Positions 1-6,538 of a stretch of DNA of 7,041 nucleotides are shown here, piece by piece; positions within the stretch are counted from its first letter, which is position 1; every line of letters begins with the position of its first letter. Where the stretch lies: positions 1-7,041 of the forward strand of contig JAWXCE010000067.1 of assembly GCA_034440495.1 (NCBI GenBank), given 5' to 3'. Under the pieces are notes generated by a model. That model saw nothing but the letters and a program-made list of their open reading frames with translations, ran no database searches and was not told the origin of the DNA. The translations under genes were made by a program, and so were the position numbers. Source of the stretch: JAWXCE01 sp034440495 (GTDB lineage Bacteria; Pseudomonadota; Alphaproteobacteria; Rhizobiales; Rhodomicrobiaceae).

Positions 1-173
1 CGGGCGCGCGGTTCGCCGCATACCGTCATCATCAGCGTGGTCTTGCCAGCGCCGTTTGCCCCAATCAGCGTGACAATCTCGCCCTGCCGCACCTCGATAT
101 CCACGCCTTTCAGCGCCTGGATGTTCCCGTAAAAAGTTTCGACGCCTTTGATGTTCAGCAGCGCCTGGCTCAT
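1..173 (-). CDS. livF: Branched-chain amino acid ABC transporter ATP-binding protein LivF (5' part, runs off the window)
   Basis: This is one of the two cytoplasmic ATPases that power the LivHMGF importer for leucine, isoleucine and valine. Only the first 57 codons are present; the rest lies beyond base 1. The translation starts MSQALLNIKGVETFYGN, with an A-loop tyrosine at residue 15. A Walker A motif, GANGAGKTT, covers residues 38-46. Short N-termini with YGxIQAL are typical of LivF rather than LivG. The ATG at 171-173 overlaps the livG stop by 4 bp (ATGA). It is preceded on the minus strand by GAGG (181-184) with 7 nt spacing, which supports this start and suggests translational coupling. 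The family assignment is confident. The exact substrate is inferred from family and operon context, since related systems also carry other amino acids, amides or urea. Confidence 0.93.
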   Translation of the reverse strand, partial: MSQALLNIKGVETFYGNIQALKGVDIEVRQGEIVTLIGANGAGKTTLMMTVCGEPRA

Positions 174-1075
174 CGCTGCACCTCGGCCTCGACGCCTGCG
201 ACGTCCTCGTCATCCACGCCGAGATAGGCGGCGATGACATGCGGATCATTGCGCACGAAAGCGGGCGCGCCGTCAGAGATTTTGCGGCCGTAGTCCAGCA
301 CGACGATATGATCGGAGATGCCCATCACGACTCCCATGTCGTGCTCGATCAGCAGTATGGACAGATTGTGCGTGTCGCGTATCCATTTAAGCAGCGCATT
401 CAGTTCGGCGGATTCGCGCGGGTTCAGCCCGGCGGCGGGTTCGTCGAGGCAGAGCAGCAGCGGCTTGGTGCACATGGCGCGTGCAATTTCGAGGCGGCGC
501 TGGTCGCCGTAACTGAGTTCGGCGGCGGCGTCATCGGCGCGGTGAACGAGGTTTGTCGCCTCCAGCCAGTAAACCGCCAGCTCCATCGCTTTCTCCTGCG
601 CACGGCGGTAGCTGGCAAGGCCGAAAATCCCCGCGATGGAGTAAAACGAGGCGCGGGAGAGTTCGTTGTGCTGTGCAACAAGCAGGTTCTCCAGCACCGT
701 CATGCCGCCGAAGAGGCGGATGTTCTGGAAGGTGCGCGCGACTTTGGCGTCGGCGGAGATTTTGTGCCCTTCCATGCGTTCCAGAAGGAACAGCGACCCG
801 CTTTCTGATGTCACGGACACAGCGCCCGAAGCCGTCAGGTCGTCGATAAGAGGGAGTGCCGATGCGCCGCCATGGATGAGCGTCATCCTGCCTTCGGTGG
901 GCTTGTAAAATCCTGTGATGCAGTTGAATACGGTGGTTTTACCGGCGCCGTTAGGCCCAATAAGCGCGGTGATTTCGCGCCGCCGCGCCTCGAATGACAA
1001 GTCATCAACGGCGACGAGGCCGCCGAAGCGCATAGTCAGGTGCTCGACACGCAGGATGGCGTCGCCCGCCGTCAT
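170..1075 (-). CDS. livG: Branched-chain amino acid ABC transporter ATP-binding protein LivG
   Basis: This is the second ATPase subunit of the Liv importer; it would pair with LivF under the LivH/LivM permeases. All ABC ATPase motifs are visible in the 301-residue product: Walker A GPNGAGKTT (40-48), Q-loop Gln117 in RTFQNIRLF, signature LSYGD (187-191, the usual LivG variant of LSGGQ), Walker B LLLCLDE (206-212) with catalytic Glu212, and H-loop His245. E. coli LivG is about 255 residues. The extra length here comes from roughly 28 residues between Walker A and the Q-loop (about 69-96) and an acidic C-terminal tail after AAYLG. The start at 1073-1075 overlaps the livM stop (ATGA) and has a strong GGGGAG Shine-Dalgarno (1082-1087) 6 nt upstream on the minus strand. 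The function is secure as a HAAT-family ATPase; BCAA specificity is inferred from strong similarity to LivG. Confidence 0.95.
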   Translation of the reverse strand: MTAGDAILRVEHLTMRFGGLVAVDDLSFEARRREITALIGPNGAGKTTVFNCITGFYKPTEGRMTLIHGGASALPLIDDLTASGAVSVTSESGSLFLLERMEGHKISADAKVARTFQNIRLFGGMTVLENLLVAQHNELSRASFYSIAGIFGLASYRRAQEKAMELAVYWLEATNLVHRADDAAAELSYGDQRRLEIARAMCTKPLLLCLDEPAAGLNPRESAELNALLKWIRDTHNLSILLIEHDMGVVMGISDHIVVLDYGRKISDGAPAFVRNDPHVIAAYLGVDDEDVAGVEAEVQR

Positions 1076-2682
1076 GCGCGACTCCCCTCGACAATGTCAG
1101 CCGTGATAGGCTTCGGGCGGTTCAAAACGGCGGACGGCGTGCGGGTGGACACCAGGCCGCGCGGCCTCCATGTCATGAGTAGCACCATACACGCGCCGAA
1201 GATCAGCAGCCGGTATTCCTCCAGGTCGCGGAAAAACTCGGAGGAGCCAATCAGCGCAATAGATGCGATCACGACTCCAATCTGGCTGCCCAGTCCGCCA
1301 AGCACGACGACGGCGAGAACAAGCGCGGATTCGTGGAAGGTGAACGACTCAGGGCTGATAAAGCCTTGCCGCGTGGCAAAGAATGACCCGGCGAAGCCCG
1401 CAAACATCGCGCCGATGGCGAACGCGGTCAGTTTGGTGGTGACTGTGTTGATGCCAAGAGAGCGGCACGCGATTTCATCCTCGCGCAGAGCCTCCCAGGC
1501 CCGCCCGATCGGCAAACGCCGCAAGCGTTTGGTGACGAAATTTGTGAAGAGCGCCAGCGCCAGAATGACGTAATAGAAAAAAATAATGCGGTGAACCGAG
1601 TTGAACTCTAACCCGAAAAAGGCGTGAAAACCGGTGTCGGAGCGATTGAACGGCAGTCCGAAGAAGCCAAGCTGCGGAATATTGTTGATGCCGCTCGGCC
1701 CGCCGGTGAAGCTCTGCCAGTTGATGAGTACGATGCGGATGATTTCGCCGAACGCCAGCGTGACGATAGCCAGATAATCCCCTCGAAGTCGTAAGACCGG
1801 AAATCCCAGCATAACGCCAAAAAACGCCGCAAATATTCCGGCAAGCGGCAGGCACACCCAGAACGACCAGCCAAATTCGGTAGCGATTAGCGCATAGGAA
1901 TAAGCGCCGACGGCGTAAAACGCGACGTAGCCCAGATCGAGCAACCCGGCGAGGCCGACGACGATGTTCAATCCCCAACCAAGCATAATCATGGTGACGA
2001 CACGCACCGCCGTATCCATCGCATAACGCTGCTGCGGCCCTGCGACCAGCAGCGGCAGCACAAGCGCAATGATGAGCAGCGCGGGCGCGAGTTCGGACAT
2101 CAGATCGCGGGTCAGGGATTGCGGCGTCAGCGCCATTTGCGCCTGCCCCGCCTGCGGGCGCGTCCAGCTTACAAAAATGCGCACAAGCCGCGCCGCAAGC
2201 ATCCCGGTTATGAGCACGAACAGGCCGCTGATCGCGATGCTCACCAAACCAAGGCCCGTGGTGATGCGCGAAAGCCATTCGCCTTCAAATCCTGCGGAGC
2301 CGCCAAGGGCACCAAAGCCCTCACGGAAGCTTGGAATGAGGAAAAGGACGCCGCCCAAAATGTAAAGCGCGGGCAGGGCAGTTAAAAGCGCGCGCTTGTA
2401 GCGCATAAGTCCTTGCGGAAGCGCGGCGGCGACGGGAACCACGCGCCGCCACACAAAAACGTCCAGCAGGAAGCGCACTGCGGCGACCATTAGCGCAAGA
2501 CCAAGCGCGTATTCCCACTGATAGGTGAGGACGAGCTTTTCCTGCTGCGGCTCGGTAACCAGCCCGACGAGGGAGCCGAACAGGATGAAGGCGACAAGCC
2601 CCGCGAGCCCCGCGTCGCGCAAAGCCTCCCCCATGACGGAGCGTGGCGCATCGCTGGCCGCTATCGCTTCGGTCGCCGCCAT
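1072..2682 (-). CDS. livM: Branched-chain amino acid ABC transporter permease LivM, with long N-terminal extension
   Basis: This is an inner-membrane permease subunit that should form the translocation path together with LivH. The core (from about residue 195) carries LivM hallmarks: the GLNIVVGLAGLLDLGY segment from 237, LGFPVLRLRGDYLAIVTL from 292, TGGPSGINNIP from 326, and the cytoplasmic ATPase-coupling loop GRAWEALREDEIACRSLG (393-410). It ends with VLGGLGSQIG (460-469) and WRPRGL near the C-terminus. At 536 residues it is about 110 longer than E. coli LivM. The excess is N-terminal, where four hydrophobic segments (about 28-43, 59-78, 99-117 and 143-164) precede the core. The gene starts 3 bp after livH. 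Its AAGG Shine-Dalgarno lies inside the last livH codons, 8 nt before the ATG, so coupling is likely. Assignment to the family is confident; the role of the extension is unknown. Confidence 0.95.
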   Translation of the reverse strand: MAATEAIAASDAPRSVMGEALRDAGLAGLVAFILFGSLVGLVTEPQQEKLVLTYQWEYALGLALMVAAVRFLLDVFVWRRVVPVAAALPQGLMRYKRALLTALPALYILGGVLFLIPSFREGFGALGGSAGFEGEWLSRITTGLGLVSIAISGLFVLITGMLAARLVRIFVSWTRPQAGQAQMALTPQSLTRDLMSELAPALLIIALVLPLLVAGPQQRYAMDTAVRVVTMIMLGWGLNIVVGLAGLLDLGYVAFYAVGAYSYALIATEFGWSFWVCLPLAGIFAAFFGVMLGFPVLRLRGDYLAIVTLAFGEIIRIVLINWQSFTGGPSGINNIPQLGFFGLPFNRSDTGFHAFFGLEFNSVHRIIFFYYVILALALFTNFVTKRLRRLPIGRAWEALREDEIACRSLGINTVTTKLTAFAIGAMFAGFAGSFFATRQGFISPESFTFHESALVLAVVVLGGLGSQIGVVIASIALIGSSEFFRDLEEYRLLIFGACMVLLMTWRPRGLVSTRTPSAVLNRPKPITADIVEGSRA

Positions 2683-2685
2683 CCG

Positions 2686-3600
2686 TTAAACCTTCTCCAC
2701 TTCGGGTCGCCCAAGCAGGCCAGACGGCAGGAAAATCAGCACGATGGCAAGAATGGAGAACGCGGCGACATCCTTATAGGCCGTGTTGAAGTAACCGGCC
2801 CAGAAAACCTCGATAAGGCCAATAATCATGCCGCCCAGCATGGCCCCCGGCAATGAGCCGATGCCTCCCAGAACAGCGGCGGTAAATGCCTTGATCCCTG
2901 CGATAAACCCGATGAAAAAGTCGATCACGCCGTAATAGAGCAGATACATGCAGCCAGCGACCGCCGCCAGCGCCGCGCCCATCACAAACGTGAGCGAGAT
3001 CGTTCGGTTGACATTGACGCCGGACAGCGAGGCCATGATGCGATCCTGCTCGCACGCGCGCTGCGCCCGCCCAAGTGGCGTTTTCGCGATGATGAGCGAA
3101 AAAATCGTCATCAAAATTATCGTCGTCGCGATAATCATCAATTGCGCGTTGCTGATATTGACCGAAAAGCCGTTGCCCTCCATCACCGTGTAACCGCCGG
3201 TGACGACGGGCGGGAGTGGCTTAACCCGGGCCGATTGCGTCAATTGCACGAAATTCTGCAGAACGATGGAGGCGCCAATCGCGGTGATGAGCGGGGCCAG
3301 CCGGAACGATGTGCGAAGCGGCCGGTAAGCGATGCGCTCCAGCGTCCACCCCCAAACGGCTGTGACGATCATGGCGATGAGCAGCACGGCGACCAGGGCG
3401 AGCGGGATGAACGTTATGCCAATGGATGCGAGGCCGATGATTGCGGCAAGCGCTATAAATGCGCCAATCATGAAGATGTCGCCATGAGCGAAGTTAATCA
3501 TGCCGATGATGCCATAAACCATCGTGTAACCGATGGCGATCAGGCCGTAGATGGAGCCTAGCGTTAACCCATTGATAAGCTGTTGCAGAAAATATTCCAT
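2686..3600 (-). CDS. livH: Branched-chain amino acid ABC transporter permease LivH
   Basis: This is the first gene of the importer operon and encodes the partner permease of LivM in the inner membrane. The 304-residue length matches E. coli LivH (about 308). Diagnostic segments are visible: GLTLGSIYGLIAIGYTMVYG from residue 11, INFAHGD (35-41), an ATPase-coupling loop PLGRAQRACEQDRIMASLSG (175-194), AAVLGGIGSLPGAMLGG (241-257), and the C-terminal GRPEVEKV, which I recall as the same ending in E. coli LivH. About eight hydrophobic membrane segments are apparent. The chosen ATG (3598-3600) is the family's usual start (MEYFLQQLINGLTLGS). The Shine-Dalgarno region is unusual: a GGGGGG run (3612-3617) lies 11 nt away and an AAGG only 3 nt away, inside a small palindrome. 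No substrate-binding protein gene precedes it. Confidence 0.95.
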   Translation of the reverse strand: MEYFLQQLINGLTLGSIYGLIAIGYTMVYGIIGMINFAHGDIFMIGAFIALAAIIGLASIGITFIPLALVAVLLIAMIVTAVWGWTLERIAYRPLRTSFRLAPLITAIGASIVLQNFVQLTQSARVKPLPPVVTGGYTVMEGNGFSVNISNAQLMIIATTIILMTIFSLIIAKTPLGRAQRACEQDRIMASLSGVNVNRTISLTFVMGAALAAVAGCMYLLYYGVIDFFIGFIAGIKAFTAAVLGGIGSLPGAMLGGMIIGLIEVFWAGYFNTAYKDVAAFSILAIVLIFLPSGLLGRPEVEKV

Positions 3601-3636
3601 CAGCCTTGGCTGCCCCCCGTATGGCCGCTGAGCGGC
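3601..3636 (-). repeat. Two small palindromes in the livH leader
   Basis: Immediately upstream of the livH ATG lie CAGCC-TT-GGCTG (3601-3612) and, 11 bp further out, GCCGCT-G-AGCGGC (3624-3636), both perfect inverted repeats. If transcribed, they could fold into two small hairpins flanking the GGGGGG run (3612-3617). The only closely spaced AAGG would sit in the loop of the first one. They could affect livH translation, or the outer palindrome could be a protein-binding site. Short GC-rich palindromes also arise by chance in G+C-rich DNA. Confidence 0.4.
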
Positions 3637-3865
3637 GCCTCTGCGTTCCTGACCGATCTGTTGGGGGAAATAAGTAGCAAAATCATGGGCAAGGGGACAA
3701 CGACTATGTTAGGGCACGATGCATAAACATGAGGCGAACGGGCGTTTCATGCGCCTGAAGTTTGAAATTTTTCAGCGCTTCACTATCTCTAGGATCGCAA
3801 CAGTTTTTTGTCTATGTTATTGTCGCCTTAAATTAATCTAAAGTGCATGGGGCGCACCCCCACCG

Positions 3866-3899
3866 TTTTGTGTGGCGCGCGCATCAGCCTGACACAAAA
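3866..3899. repeat. Inverted repeat TTTTGTGT-N18-ACACAAAA upstream of fadE
   Basis: Perfect 8-bp arms lie at 3866-3873 and 3892-3899, with an 18-bp spacer. A further GGC/GCC pairing inside (3874-3876 with 3887-3889) would extend the stem after a two-base bulge. The element ends 62 bp before the preferred fadE start, so it would fall in the promoter or 5' leader. Neither strand has a T-run after the stem, which argues against an intrinsic terminator. It is a candidate operator or leader hairpin; no known regulator motif is recognised. Confidence 0.45.
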
Positions 3900-3948
3900 G
3901 AAACGTACAAGAATCGCCTGTAAAATCATTAATGCAGGCAGGGGAAGC

Positions 3949-3952
3949 GGAG
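3949..3952 (+). promoter_or_regulatory. Ribosome binding site that decides the fadE start
   Basis: GGAG lies 9 nt before the ATG at 3962. An upstream in-frame ATG at 3932 has no purine-rich Shine-Dalgarno in front of it. The start at 3962 also puts the first hydrophobic segment directly at the N-terminus, as in E. coli FadE. The start at 3962 is therefore preferred. Confidence 0.7.
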
Positions 3953-3961
3953 AAAACGGCA

Positions 3962-6514
3962 ATGGCGGCCATCATTTTTAGTCTCGCCTGCATCGTGGCC
4001 ATGTTTGCATTGGGTATGCGACGGTCGCCGCTTGGGGTATGGGCGATTTTCGTGGGCGTTGCCAGCTTGCTGATCCAGATGGGCGCGCCATTCGGGCGGT
4101 TGACACTGCCGCAGTTCGACACGCTTGGCCTGATTGGCTGGCTTCCCGCCATCATTCTTGGTATTCTTTCATTTCGCCCTATCCGCCGCGTTGCGGTTAC
4201 GGCGCCAGCCTTCAATGTCGTCAAGAAAATCCTTCCTCCCGTCTCCAACACCGAGAAGGAGGCTCTGGAGGCTGGCACCGTCGGCTTCGATGCAGAGTTG
4301 TTCTCGGGGAAACCAGATTGGGCAAAGCTAAAGGCAGTTGCGCCGATCACGCTGACAGACGAGGAGCGCCGCTTCATCGACGGGCCGACCGAACAGCTTT
4401 GCCATATGCTCAAAGATTGGAGTATTCGACACGATCAGCGCGAAGTTCCTGAGGACGTATGGGATTTCGTCAAGAGTAACGGCTTCCTCGGCATGCTAAT
4501 CACGAAGGAGCACGGCGGGCTTGGTTTTTCCGCTCAGGCGCAATCCATTATCCTGGGCAAAATTTCTTCACGCTCACCCGACGCGGTGACTGTCGTCATG
4601 GTGCCAAACTCGCTTGGGCCGGGCGAACTGATCGAGAAATTTGGCACGGACGAGCAGAAAGAACATTATTTGCCCCGGCTTTCGCGCGGCGATGAGGTTC
4701 CGTGTTTCGCGCTGACATCGCCATTCGCTGGATCGGACGCCGCCTCGATGCGCGACATCGGCACGGTGACGAAGGGTATGCATGAGGGCCGTGAAGTTGT
4801 CGGCATCTCGCTCAGTTGGGATAAGCGCTATATCACGCTTGCGCCGAACGCCACGCTGCTGGGCCTTGCGTTCCGGCTTTTTGACCCGCAAAATCTCCTT
4901 GGCAAGGGCGAGGATATCGGCATCACGTTAGCGTTAGTGCCCGCTACGCACCCCGGAGTGAATATCGGTCGGCGGCACTTGCCATGCGGCAACGCCTTCC
5001 CAAATGGCCCGACCTGGGGCGAAAACGTGTTCGTGCCGCTCGAATGGGTGATCGGCGGGCAGCAATATGTTGGCCAGGGCTGGCGTATGTTGATGAGCTG
5101 TCTGGCGGCGGGACGCGCGATTTCACTGCCAGCGTCCGCCACGGCGGGTGCCAAAATGATGCTTCGCGTCACCACCGCTTACGGACGCATCCGCAAGCAG
5201 TTCAGTCTGCCTGTCGGGCGCATGGAGGGCATCGAGGAGCCGATGGCGCGCCTCGTCGAGACCGCCTATGTGCTGGAAGCTGCGCGGTCCGTGACATCCT
5301 CGATGGTTTCGGCTGGCGAGAAACCGGCTGTTATTTCCGCGCTCATGAAATATCAATCCACTGAGCGTTTGCGCATCGCGGTCAACGATGCGATGGACAT
5401 CGCGGCGGGCAAGGCGATCTGCGACGGCCCATCGAACTACCTGCAATCCGCCTATCAAATGGTGCCGATTGGGATCACGGTGGAGGGGGCAAACATCCTG
5501 ACGCGCAACCTGATTACCTTTGCGCAAGGCGCGCTTCGGTCTCATCCCTGGCTCTATAAAGAGGTCGAGGCGGCGCAACATGCAGACCGAGACGAGGGCT
5601 TCAAGCTATTTGAAACGGCGTTCGAGGGGCATGTCGGCTTCGCAATATCGAACGTGTTCGGTGCGGCTTTCCATAACATAACAGGCGGTTTGTTCGCGTC
5701 GCCGCCGACGGGCTCGCCGAACGGCAACTGGTATCGTCAGCTTCACCGCGCCTCGAAAAACTTTGCATTAGCCGCCGACATGACGGTGGCGACGCTTGGC
5801 GGCGGCCTTAAAATCCGCCAGCGCACGACGGGTCGCCTTGCCGATGCATTGAGCGAGATTTACCTGCTCTCGTGCCTTCTCAAGCGTTTTGAGGATGACG
5901 GTCAGCCCGCCGCCGATCAGCCGATCCTCGACTATTGCGCGCAAAACTGCCTGCACCGATTCTACGCGGCGCTGAGCGAGGCGATCCGCAATCACCCAAC
6001 GACGGCGATCCGCCCGCTGCTCAGCATCTGCATATTCCCGTTTGGCTCCCGCTTTCGCGCGGCAAACGACCGTGAAGGTAAGGCCATCGTGCGGCTGGCG
6101 GTGGAGCCGGGCGAAGTTCGCGACAGGCTGACCCGCGATATCTACATCAGCCACGATGCAATGGACGCGACCGGCGTTCTGGAAGTCACGCTCGCCAAGG
6201 TGATCGAGAGCGAGGCCGCAGACCGCAAGCTGGAGAAGGCTGTGCGCGAGGGCAAGGTGCGGCGCTTCCTCGGCAACGACTGGTTCGCGGAAGCGGTCGA
6301 GAAGGGCGTGCTGACAGAGGAAGAGGCGCAGCTTTTGCGTGATACGGAAAAACTTGTGGAACGGGTCATCGCCGTCGATCATTTCGATCCGGAGGAAATC
6401 GTGCCGCAACGCGGGCTTGGTCATAACTCACGCGCCGCGTTTCAAGCGCAGTCCCAGTCACAATCGCAATCTCAAGGACAGGCGGCTAACGAAAACTTCT
6501 ACGCCGCCGAATAA
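3962..6514 (+). CDS. fadE: Membrane-anchored acyl-CoA dehydrogenase FadE
   Basis: This enzyme catalyses the first step of fatty-acid beta-oxidation, the FAD-dependent oxidation of acyl-CoA to trans-2-enoyl-CoA. The 850-residue product closely follows the unusual E. coli FadE architecture (814 residues). Three hydrophobic segments come first (about 2-18, 23-40, 54-71), followed by a conserved linker with LPPVSNTEKEALEAGT (91-106) and GKPDW. The dehydrogenase core shows CFALTSPFAGSDA (248-260), DKRYITLAP (287-295), GQGWRM from 371 and MEGIEEP (421-427). VEGANILTR (507-515) carries Glu508, the likely catalytic base by analogy with the acyl-CoA dehydrogenase family. The C-terminal region matches the FadE-specific domain (DUF1974/ACDH_C type) and ends in a Gln-Ser-rich tail. 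An alternative start at 3932 would add 10 residues. The fadJ-like gene begins 24 bp after the stop, so the two are probably cotranscribed. Assignment is confident; chain-length preference cannot be read from the sequence. Confidence 0.95.
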   Translation: MAAIIFSLACIVAMFALGMRRSPLGVWAIFVGVASLLIQMGAPFGRLTLPQFDTLGLIGWLPAIILGILSFRPIRRVAVTAPAFNVVKKILPPVSNTEKEALEAGTVGFDAELFSGKPDWAKLKAVAPITLTDEERRFIDGPTEQLCHMLKDWSIRHDQREVPEDVWDFVKSNGFLGMLITKEHGGLGFSAQAQSIILGKISSRSPDAVTVVMVPNSLGPGELIEKFGTDEQKEHYLPRLSRGDEVPCFALTSPFAGSDAASMRDIGTVTKGMHEGREVVGISLSWDKRYITLAPNATLLGLAFRLFDPQNLLGKGEDIGITLALVPATHPGVNIGRRHLPCGNAFPNGPTWGENVFVPLEWVIGGQQYVGQGWRMLMSCLAAGRAISLPASATAGAKMMLRVTTAYGRIRKQFSLPVGRMEGIEEPMARLVETAYVLEAARSVTSSMVSAGEKPAVISALMKYQSTERLRIAVNDAMDIAAGKAICDGPSNYLQSAYQMVPIGITVEGANILTRNLITFAQGALRSHPWLYKEVEAAQHADRDEGFKLFETAFEGHVGFAISNVFGAAFHNITGGLFASPPTGSPNGNWYRQLHRASKNFALAADMTVATLGGGLKIRQRTTGRLADALSEIYLLSCLLKRFEDDGQPAADQPILDYCAQNCLHRFYAALSEAIRNHPTTAIRPLLSICIFPFGSRFRAANDREGKAIVRLAVEPGEVRDRLTRDIYISHDAMDATGVLEVTLAKVIESEAADRKLEKAVREGKVRRFLGNDWFAEAVEKGVLTEEEAQLLRDTEKLVERVIAVDHFDPEEIVPQRGLGHNSRAAFQAQSQSQSQSQGQAANENFYAAE
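6449..6481 (+). repeat. Gln-Ser dipeptide repeat in the FadE C-terminal tail
   Basis: Residues 830-840 of FadE read QSQSQSQSQGQ, encoded by four CAR-TCN units followed by CAA-GGA-CAG. The four serine codons are all different (TCC, TCA, TCG, TCT) and both glutamine codons are used. The DNA is thus not a clean microsatellite, although the peptide repeat is exact. The tail lies beyond the conserved FadE C-terminal domain and is probably disordered. Confidence 0.8.
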
Positions 6515-6538
6515 CGATAAAAGCCGGGGAATTAAAAC

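Larger units (their letters stand above)
3601..3961. promoter_or_regulatory. Divergent intergenic region between livH and fadE
   Basis: This 361-bp stretch has no credible gene; open frames here lack Shine-Dalgarno sites and family resemblance. It separates divergently read liv and fad operons, so promoters for both must lie in it or overlap its edges. The middle (about 3755-3840) is visibly more AT-rich than the flanking genes. A weak sigma70-like pair, TTGAAA (3762-3767) and TATCTC (3784-3789) with 16-bp spacing, could serve fadE, but the -10 match is poor. I could not pick a convincing promoter for livH. Several short inverted repeats are present: CAGCC/GGCTG (3601-3612), GCCGCT/AGCGGC (3624-3636), CATGA-N14-TCATG (3728-3751), TGAAA-TT-TTTCA (3763-3774), TGGGG/CCCCA around 3848-3862, and TTTTGTGT/ACACAAAA (3866-3899). 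The promoter role is inferred from gene layout; the repeats are read directly. Confidence 0.6.

Noticed and set aside
239..808. 189-residue plus-strand open frame antisense to livG
   Set aside because: It lies wholly opposite livG, whose motifs are intact, and the translation shows no recognisable domain. It is a G+C-driven shadow frame.
1475..2278. 267-residue minus-strand frame inside livM
   Set aside because: It overlaps the LivM core in another frame, is compositionally odd (rich in Arg, Ala and His) and has no family motifs.
3704..3819. Repeated CTATGTTA (3704-3711 and 3812-3819)
   Set aside because: Two 8-bp copies 108 bp apart in AT-rich DNA are easily expected by chance, and no further copies or supporting context were seen.
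3848..3862. TGGGG-CGCA-CCCC hairpin considered as a terminator
   Set aside because: The stem is short, no T-run follows it on either strand, and no gene ends nearby.
3838..4413. 191-residue minus-strand frame across the intergenic region and the start of fadE
   Set aside because: Most of it is antisense to the clearly recognisable FadE N-terminus, and the product has no recognisable motifs.
5768..6424. 218-residue minus-strand frame antisense to the fadE 3' half
   Set aside because: It lies completely opposite the conserved FadE C-terminal domain and lacks its own recognisable features.
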